Shown: in pieces, positions 59,093 through 64,000 of the stretch
How the letters are laid out: each line of letters begins with the position of its first letter
Position numbering within the stretch: the stretch's first letter is position 1
From: DASWUZ01 sp036401375
GTDB taxonomy: Bacteria > Acidobacteriota > Terriglobia > Terriglobales > Acidobacteriaceae
DNA length: 64,000 bases
Reading direction: 5' to 3'
NCBI GenBank assembly: GCA_036401375.1
Contig: DASWVB010000004.1
Span: 1 to 64,000, forward strand
The notes under the pieces: model-generated
The model's input: the letters and a program-made list of their open reading frames with translations, nothing else
Databases searched by the model: none
Told to the model about the DNA's origin: nothing
Translations under genes and position numbers: made by a program

Positions 59093-61087
59093 CTACTTGC
59101 CATTCTTTGAACTCGCAATCGTCTGGCCGCCCGAGGGCAGCAGAAGTATGTGGGCGGGCAGCGCCGCCGGAGACAACTGCAGGTAATTACGCGCGCCATA
59201 CCAGCTATATACCGAGCCGGTTAGCAAATCTTCTACCTGGTAAGTGGTGTCTGCCGGCTGGAATATAGCGGGAAGGTCAAGGGTCACCCATCCTGATTGA
59301 GTATTCACGGGGTCCAGGTTGACTGCAGTTACAATCACGCTCTCGCCATTGGCGGTAGCCTTGCTGTAGCAGATCAGGTAGGGGTTGTCCGTGGGGTGAA
59401 AGGTAAGCCGCTCGTTCGACTGCAGAGCCCTATGTGCCTTCCGTATACCATTCACCTGTGATATCAGGCTGCCCAGGCTCTCCGGCGCCTCGATGTCCCA
59501 GTGCTTCAGCTCATACTTCTCCGAGTTGAGGTACTCTTCGCCCCCTGGTTTGAACGGAGTACTTTCCTGCAGCTCGTAGGCGGCTCCATATATTCCGTAG
59601 CTTGCTCCCAGAGTAGCAGCCAATATGAGCCTGGCGGCGAAGGCAGGTCGCCCTCCGCTCTGCAGCGGCTCAGGCAGGATGTCGGGTGTATTCGGCCAGA
59701 GGTTTGGCCCGAAGTACTCCTTCACGTCCGTCGCAGTCAGTTCAGTTAGATACTCCGTCAGCTCTTCTTTCGTGTTCCGCCAGGAGAAGTAAGTATAAGA
59801 CTGCGTAAATCCGAGCTTGGCCAGACGCTGCATGACGCGAGGGCGGGTAAAGGCCTCCGCGAGAAAGAGAACGTCAGGATGGGCGCTCTTTATCTCCGGA
59901 ATTACCCACTCCCAGAAGGGAAATGCCTTGGTATGCGGGTTATCGACCCGGAATATCTTGACACCCTCTCCGATCCAGTAAAGAAATACATCGCGAAGAC
60001 CATCCCACAAGCTCACCCAATCCGAGGTCTCGAAATCGAGCGGATAGATGTCCTGGTACTTCTTGGGCGGATTTTCAGCGTATTGAATGGAGCCATCGGC
60101 ACGCTTTCGGAACCACCCAGGATGGCGGGTGACCCAGGGATGATCTGGAGCGCACTGAAAGGCGATGTCGAGAGCAACCTCGAGCCCCAGCAGTGCCGCT
60201 TTCTCGAGCAGGCTGCGAAACTCCGCCAGTGTGCCCAGTTGGGGATGAATGGCCGTGTGTCCGCCCAGCTCGGAACCTATGGCCCACGGGCTGCCTACAT
60301 CCCCGGGTTCGGCTAGTACAGAATTATTCTTACCCTTGCGAAAGCTCTGTCCAATGGGATGGATAGGCGGAAAGTAGACGACATCGAAGCCTAGCTCGAC
60401 TACGTAGGGCAGGTGGGCCTCGCAGTCCGAGAAGGTGCCGTGTCTGCCAGGGACCGGAGAGCTAGATCGCGGAAAAAATTCATACCACGAGGAGAAGCGC
60501 GCCTTCTCACGATCTACAGTGACGACTAACTCCTTCTCGTAGCGCGTCGTCAACTTGTCGTTCGGATATTGAGCCACCAGCTCGGCTATACCAGGGTCCA
60601 TCGCCAGCGTTCCCTGCTTGGCGCTCGATCCTTCATCAACGATCAGCCGCGCCCACTCGAGCAGCTTCGCGCGATCGGGGCCTTTCGCGAGCTTCGCCGT
60701 TTCGGCGAGCAGGTTGGCTCCGTTTTTGAGATCGACTGTAACGTTCTGATCCGCCTCAATGCGCTTCTTGAGGTCCGATTGCCAGGTACCGAAGTGGTCG
60801 ACACGGCCTGACACGGTATAAATGTAACGACCTTGTTCAAGCACGGGAAAAGCGCCGCGCCAGCGATCGTTGCCCAGCGGCTTCATCGGCACCGTATGCC
60901 AGTCCCGTTCGTTCTCACGCTTATAGAGCAGCTTCGCCTCTACCTGGTCGTGACCATCGGCGAAGACATCGGCTTCAACTATCAGATTGTCTCCAACGAT
61001 ACGTTTCACCGGAAAGCGTCCCGAGTCGATCTCCGGCTTCACACCCTCGATCACGACCCGTCTTCTTCCCTCTGCCGGCTTGCTCAT
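59093..61087 (-). CDS. glgE: Maltose-1-phosphate maltosyltransferase
   Basis: A 664-residue GH13_3 enzyme that elongates alpha-1,4-glucan from maltose 1-phosphate. The N-terminal domain begins RRVVIEGVKPEIDSGRFPVK, and the catalytic barrel has DVVYFPPIHPIGQSFRKGKN, IFRVDNPHTKAFPFWEWVIP (nucleophile Asp) and DVLFLAEAFTRPRVM (acid/base Glu). It starts 31 bp after the disulfide-reductase gene stop, and its own stop is 38 bp before the treS start. The branching enzyme GlgB, needed to make branched glucan, is not in the window. Confidence 0.96.
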   Translation of the reverse strand: MSKPAEGRRRVVIEGVKPEIDSGRFPVKRIVGDNLIVEADVFADGHDQVEAKLLYKRENERDWHTVPMKPLGNDRWRGAFPVLEQGRYIYTVSGRVDHFGTWQSDLKKRIEADQNVTVDLKNGANLLAETAKLAKGPDRAKLLEWARLIVDEGSSAKQGTLAMDPGIAELVAQYPNDKLTTRYEKELVVTVDREKARFSSWYEFFPRSSSPVPGRHGTFSDCEAHLPYVVELGFDVVYFPPIHPIGQSFRKGKNNSVLAEPGDVGSPWAIGSELGGHTAIHPQLGTLAEFRSLLEKAALLGLEVALDIAFQCAPDHPWVTRHPGWFRKRADGSIQYAENPPKKYQDIYPLDFETSDWVSLWDGLRDVFLYWIGEGVKIFRVDNPHTKAFPFWEWVIPEIKSAHPDVLFLAEAFTRPRVMQRLAKLGFTQSYTYFSWRNTKEELTEYLTELTATDVKEYFGPNLWPNTPDILPEPLQSGGRPAFAARLILAATLGASYGIYGAAYELQESTPFKPGGEEYLNSEKYELKHWDIEAPESLGSLISQVNGIRKAHRALQSNERLTFHPTDNPYLICYSKATANGESVIVTAVNLDPVNTQSGWVTLDLPAIFQPADTTYQVEDLLTGSVYSWYGARNYLQLSPAALPAHILLLPSGGQTIASSKNGK

Positions 61088-61117
61088 CTCGCCCAATTCC
61101 CTCTCCCGCGCTCCGGC

Positions 61118-62515
61118 CTATACAAATTTCTGCAGCAGATTGTTCAGCGACTCTGCCAGCGTTGGATGCGAGAAAATTCCATCGCGCAGTGCCGTGTAGG
61201 GCAGCTTGCCCATCATGGCGATCTGGATCAGCGACGCCGTCTCCCCGCCATACACCCCCAGGATGGCGGCGCCCAGGATGAGTTCCGTGTCCGCGTCGAC
61301 GATCATTTTCATGACGCCCCGCGACTCGTCCATCTCGAGCGCCCGCGCCACGGAGCTCATCGGCATCTTTGCCACCTTGATCTTAAGTCCCTGCTTGCGC
61401 GCCTCAGCTTCCGTCAAACCGATCCGCCCCAGCTCCGGGTCGATGAAGACCGTATAAGGCAACATGCGCCCCGCCTTGCTCAGCTGCTTGCCTTCCAGCA
61501 GATTGCCTCGCACGATTCTAAAGTCGTCATAAGAGATGTGGGTGAAGGCAGGTCCACCCTTCACATCGCCCAGCGCATAGATGCCAGGGGCGGTGGTCTC
61601 AAGCCGGTCATCGACTTTGATCGCTCCATGCTCGTCGGCATCGATGCCTGCGGCCTTGAGGTTCAGACGCCCAGTGTTAGGGGTGCGCCCGGCGGCCAGC
61701 AGCAGATGAGAGCCGGTCAGAGTACACGGCCCTGAATCCTGCCGGACGTTCATCTGGATTTGCCCGTCGGCCCGCTGCGATACCTGCTCGACCGAGGCAC
61801 TCAGCAGCACCTCGATGCCGTCCTCTATAAGTATCTTGCGAACCTCTTCCGCGATGTCCTGATCTTCGCGCGTCAGCAGCTGCTGGCTCTTCTGCACAAT
61901 TGTGACGCGGCTGCCAAAGCGGCGGAACATCTGCGAAAACTCAACTCCGACATAGCCGCCGCCCAGCACCAGCAGGTGATCCGGCACCTCGTCCAGCTCC
62001 ATGATGGACACGTTGTCCAGGCAGGGAACGCCGCTGAGCCCCTGCACATCCGGTGGCTGGTTTCGAAGTCCGGTGTTGATGAAGATCAGCTCCGACGTGA
62101 GGTCTCTCTCACTGCTGAGATCATTTGGCGCCACGCGCACCGTATGAGGATCGACAAAGCTGCCCGCACCGAAGATCAGGTCTATGCCCGCCGTGGTCTC
62201 GAGCCTCTTCTGGTTGCTGCCCCGCGACTTCTGCACCATGGCCCGCTTACGCTCGCGAACACGGCCCAGATCAAGACCGATGGGCCCTGTTCGAACACCA
62301 AAGTCAACGCCCCGCCTGGCCAGGTATGCCACCCGCGCGCTCGCAACCATGGTCTTCGTGGGCGTACAGCCATCGTTGATGCATGTGCCACCGACGTGCG
62401 TACTTTCGATTACGGCGACGGTCTTGCCGGCTGCTGCGAGGGCAGCGGCGAGAGGGTTGCCGGCCTGGCCGGAGCCGAGAACGATCGCATCGTATCGCCT
62501 GGATTCAAAGGTCAA
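61118..62515 (-). CDS. FAD-dependent pyridine nucleotide-disulfide oxidoreductase (mercuric reductase/Lpd-like)
   Basis: A 465-residue flavoprotein of the glutathione-reductase superfamily. FAD binding is YDAIVLGSGQAGNPLAAALA, the redox disulfide is GGTCINDGCTPTKTM, NAD(P) binding is LLVLGGGYVGVEFSQMFRRF, and the C-terminal dimerisation part contains GIFSHPTLAESLNNL. The active-site sequence CINDGC differs from the CxxxxC of classic Lpd and fits the mercuric-reductase-like subfamily, but the C-terminal Cys pair and N-terminal HMA domain of true MerA are absent, so mercury reduction is not supported. It is the first gene of the minus-strand glgE transcript. Confidence 0.88.
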   Translation of the reverse strand: MTFESRRYDAIVLGSGQAGNPLAAALAAAGKTVAVIESTHVGGTCINDGCTPTKTMVASARVAYLARRGVDFGVRTGPIGLDLGRVRERKRAMVQKSRGSNQKRLETTAGIDLIFGAGSFVDPHTVRVAPNDLSSERDLTSELIFINTGLRNQPPDVQGLSGVPCLDNVSIMELDEVPDHLLVLGGGYVGVEFSQMFRRFGSRVTIVQKSQQLLTREDQDIAEEVRKILIEDGIEVLLSASVEQVSQRADGQIQMNVRQDSGPCTLTGSHLLLAAGRTPNTGRLNLKAAGIDADEHGAIKVDDRLETTAPGIYALGDVKGGPAFTHISYDDFRIVRGNLLEGKQLSKAGRMLPYTVFIDPELGRIGLTEAEARKQGLKIKVAKMPMSSVARALEMDESRGVMKMIVDADTELILGAAILGVYGGETASLIQIAMMGKLPYTALRDGIFSHPTLAESLNNLLQKFV

Positions 62516-62551
62516 CGAGAAACCTCAAGATCGACGGAGCACCCCAAGGGC

Positions 62552-62593
62552 GCTGCCACTTCATTTTACGAAGCTGCCACTTCATTTTACGAA
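62552..62593. repeat. Perfect 21-bp tandem duplication at the end of the DUF4126 gene
   Basis: GCTGCCACTTCATTTTACGA plus A occurs twice without a mismatch (62552-62572 and 62573-62593). On the minus strand the copy nearer the gene carries the TGA stop at 62582-62584; the second copy repeats the same codons and stop in the same frame downstream. Confidence 0.9.
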
Positions 62594-63100
62594 GTAGTAG
62601 AAATCCTGCGTATGCACGATCGACACGAAGCGGGAGACGGTGAAGAGCCCGACACAGATGGTGATCACATCCTCGGTGAGGGCGACGGGAAGATCGGGCA
62701 GATGGCGCTCGTGAGTGAGCCAGCGCCGCACATGGTATCCGAGCAGGCCGCCGGCGACGCCCCCAAGTCCGCCAAGCAGCGCGCCCGGCAGCACCGCCAT
62801 CGCTGCCGTGATGCAGAGCGCTGAGCCGCAGAGGGCTCCGCTCAGGAAGCGGACCGCGAGAGGGCCGGGCTGATTGCGCCCTGGAATGTTTGCCAGTTTG
62901 TCAGCTACCAGCTCACCGAGAGCAAGCAGAAAGAAGACGATCAAAGCGATTGTGCTGTGAAGAAAGCTGAGCCGGGAGTGATGCAGCTCAAGCCAGCCCA
63001 GATGGGCCCCCCAGCAGATGATCGCCGGGCCGGTCATCGATCTAAGCCCGCACACCAGGCCGATAACGAGCGCCAGGAGCAAGACGGTAGTCAGGGTCAT
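62582..63100 (-). CDS. DUF4126 domain membrane protein
   Basis: A 172-residue inner-membrane protein with about five hydrophobic helices. The family pattern is LVIGLVCGLRSMTGPAIICW near the start and GELVADKLANIPGRNQPGPL plus FLSGALCGSALC in the middle, ending in ALTEDVITICVGLFTVSRFV. The function of DUF4126 is not established. The ATG at 63100 has a GGAG ribosome site 7 nt upstream; a GTG at 63121 is an alternative. A 21-bp tandem duplication covers the 3' end. Confidence 0.85.
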   Translation of the reverse strand: MTLTTVLLLALVIGLVCGLRSMTGPAIICWGAHLGWLELHHSRLSFLHSTIALIVFFLLALGELVADKLANIPGRNQPGPLAVRFLSGALCGSALCITAAMAVLPGALLGGLGGVAGGLLGYHVRRWLTHERHLPDLPVALTEDVITICVGLFTVSRFVSIVHTQDFYYFVK

Positions 63101-63145
63101 GATTGTCTCCAGGGAAATCACTACGCATGCAATGAAACCTCGAGT

Positions 63146-64000
63146 TCAGCCCAGGCCAACATGAGCGCGGCCCGTCTGATCGAGCAGTAGTATCTTGCCG
63201 GTCGTCTTGCGGCTCTCGAGGTCGCGATGGGCCTGCCCGGCCTCTGCGAGCGCATACGTATGCCCTATTCGCACCTTTAGCTTACCTTGCGCGACCCAAT
63301 CAAGTACCTCGGTGGCCCGCTCTGTGAGCTCCTCGCGTGTCTTGATGTAGCTTCCAAGCGCTGGACGCGTGAGGAATAGAGATCCCTTGACGGAGAGCTG
63401 AATGGGATCGAAGGGCGGAACCGCTCCGCTTGACGCTCCATAGAGCGCCAGCAGGCCGCGAGCCCTCAGGCAGTTCAGCGACTTCTCAAATGTAGTCTTG
63501 CCGACAGAGTCGTAGACCACATCCACGCCCTGGCCATCGGTAAGGCGCATCGTCTCGGCCTCGAAATCTGACCCGCTGTAGAGGATGACCTCTGACGCAC
63601 CCGCCTCGCGCGCCAGGGCGGCCTTCTCCTCTGTGGAGACCGTCGCGATCACCCGCGCGCCGAGCTGGGCGGCCATCTGGGTCAGCAACAGACCCACTCC
63701 ACCGGCAGCCGCATGTACCAGGACCGTATCGCCCCGCTTAAGCGCTACCGTGGAATGGGTGAGATAGTGCGCCGTCATCCCCTGCAGCATCGATGCGGCA
63801 GCCAGCTTCAGGTCCAGACCTGGAGCAACGGCGACCAGCTTGTCCAGCGGAACGACAGCGTACTCTGCGTAACTGCCTGCGGCTTCGCACCAGGCAACAC
63901 TGTCCCCTGGGCTGAAGCTTGCCATAACGGCGCAGCCCTGTGCCGCCGGTTCGGCCACTGCCTCACCGACCCGTTCGATTGTTCCCGCTCCCTCGCGCCC
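63146..64000 (-). CDS. qor: Quinone oxidoreductase / zinc-type alcohol dehydrogenase family protein (5' truncated by window)
   Basis: 285 visible residues of a medium-chain dehydrogenase/reductase; the frame is open to the right edge, where GREGAGTIERVGEAV is the conserved start of the catalytic domain. NADPH binding shows as VLVHAAAGGVGLLLTQMAAQ, followed by ARVIATVSTEEKAALA and GVDVVYDSVGKTTFEKSLNC; the C-terminus has the usual LAEAGQAHRDLESRKTTGKI. No structural-zinc Cys cluster is visible in the part seen, which fits QOR-type enzymes that reduce quinones or enones with NADPH. Confidence 0.9.
   Translation of the reverse strand, partial: GREGAGTIERVGEAVAEPAAQGCAVMASFSPGDSVAWCEAAGSYAEYAVVPLDKLVAVAPGLDLKLAAASMLQGMTAHYLTHSTVALKRGDTVLVHAAAGGVGLLLTQMAAQLGARVIATVSTEEKAALAREAGASEVILYSGSDFEAETMRLTDGQGVDVVYDSVGKTTFEKSLNCLRARGLLALYGASSGAVPPFDPIQLSVKGSLFLTRPALGSYIKTREELTERATEVLDWVAQGKLKVRIGHTYALAEAGQAHRDLESRKTTGKILLLDQTGRAHVGLG

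Noticed and set aside
61118..62515. Mercuric reductase (merA)
   Set aside because: The redox site resembles that subfamily, but the C-terminal cysteine pair, HMA domain and other mer genes are missing.
1..64000. CRISPR array, prophage, insertion sequence, rRNA or tRNA
   Set aside because: No regularly spaced direct repeats with unique spacers, no transposase, integrase or phage structural genes, and no cloverleaf was recognised in the gaps. A covariance-model scan was not possible, so a missed tRNA or small RNA cannot be excluded.

Overview
The window looks like chromosomal DNA of an Acidobacteriota bacterium of the Terriglobia type (Granulicella/Terriglobus/Edaphobacter-like). This is an inference from gene content and high GC: an orphan MacB/FtsX-like 'duplicated permease', a GH79-like glycosidase resembling the Acidobacterium enzyme, Gram-negative lipid A/Kdo genes, Hfq with a long tail, and a GlgE glucan pathway. 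Genes are densely packed and mostly in same-strand operons. No rRNA, tRNA, CRISPR array, prophage or insertion sequence was recognised.

Layout. 1-10.6 kb is a purine nitrogen-salvage region: the end of a LutC-like gene, a dGTPase-like phosphohydrolase, then a minus-strand operon (8244 to 1825) encoding a whole route from urate to glyoxylate: allantoinase, allantoate amidohydrolase, ureidoglycine aminohydrolase, a plant-type ureidoglycolate amidohydrolase, OHCU decarboxylase, hydroxyisourate hydrolase and uricase. A divergent Rieske oxygenase and a periplasmic purine nucleoside (NUP) protein flank it. 10.6-16.6 kb holds a NeuC-like epimerase, an SGNH-acyltransferase, an AlaC aminotransferase and a geranylgeranyl-reductase-like flavoprotein. 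16.7-19 kb holds an exported protein and an ArsR/SRPBCC/DUF1801 mini-operon with a promoter-spanning palindrome. 19.2-25.2 kb holds engB, a secretin/pseudopilin operon (the secretin has TPR and cohesin domains) and smpB. 25.4-29.7 kb holds the GH79-like enzyme and the orphan permease.

29.8-41.6 kb is a plus-strand housekeeping run: valS, nadC, birA, coaX, an unknown gene, a TrmA/RlmD-type methyltransferase, comEC and an unknown gene. 41.7-47.5 kb is a minus-strand envelope operon (waaA, lpxK, a GT9 glycosyltransferase, an ICMT-like membrane protein) plus an exported DUF3108 protein. 47.6-54.4 kb carries an exported protein, queE, a Tat-exported TIM-barrel protein, a KdpE-like regulator, a polyprenyl sugar transferase lacking its catalytic half, hfq, a Crp/Fnr regulator and an MscS-related membrane protein. 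54.5-62.5 kb is a trehalose-to-alpha-glucan operon (glgE, a treS-maltokinase fusion, an unknown glycosyltransferase-like protein) behind a flavin disulfide reductase. A DUF4126 protein and a truncated quinone oxidoreductase close the window.

The most unusual signals are repeats inside conserved genes. A degenerate 15-bp minisatellite occurs in comEC, in lpxK and across the start codon of the DUF3108 gene. An intergenic hairpin repeat (core CGGGTGCCCCAT) also occurs in frame inside valS. The complete plant-like ureide pathway and the catalytic-domain-less sugar transferase also merit attention.
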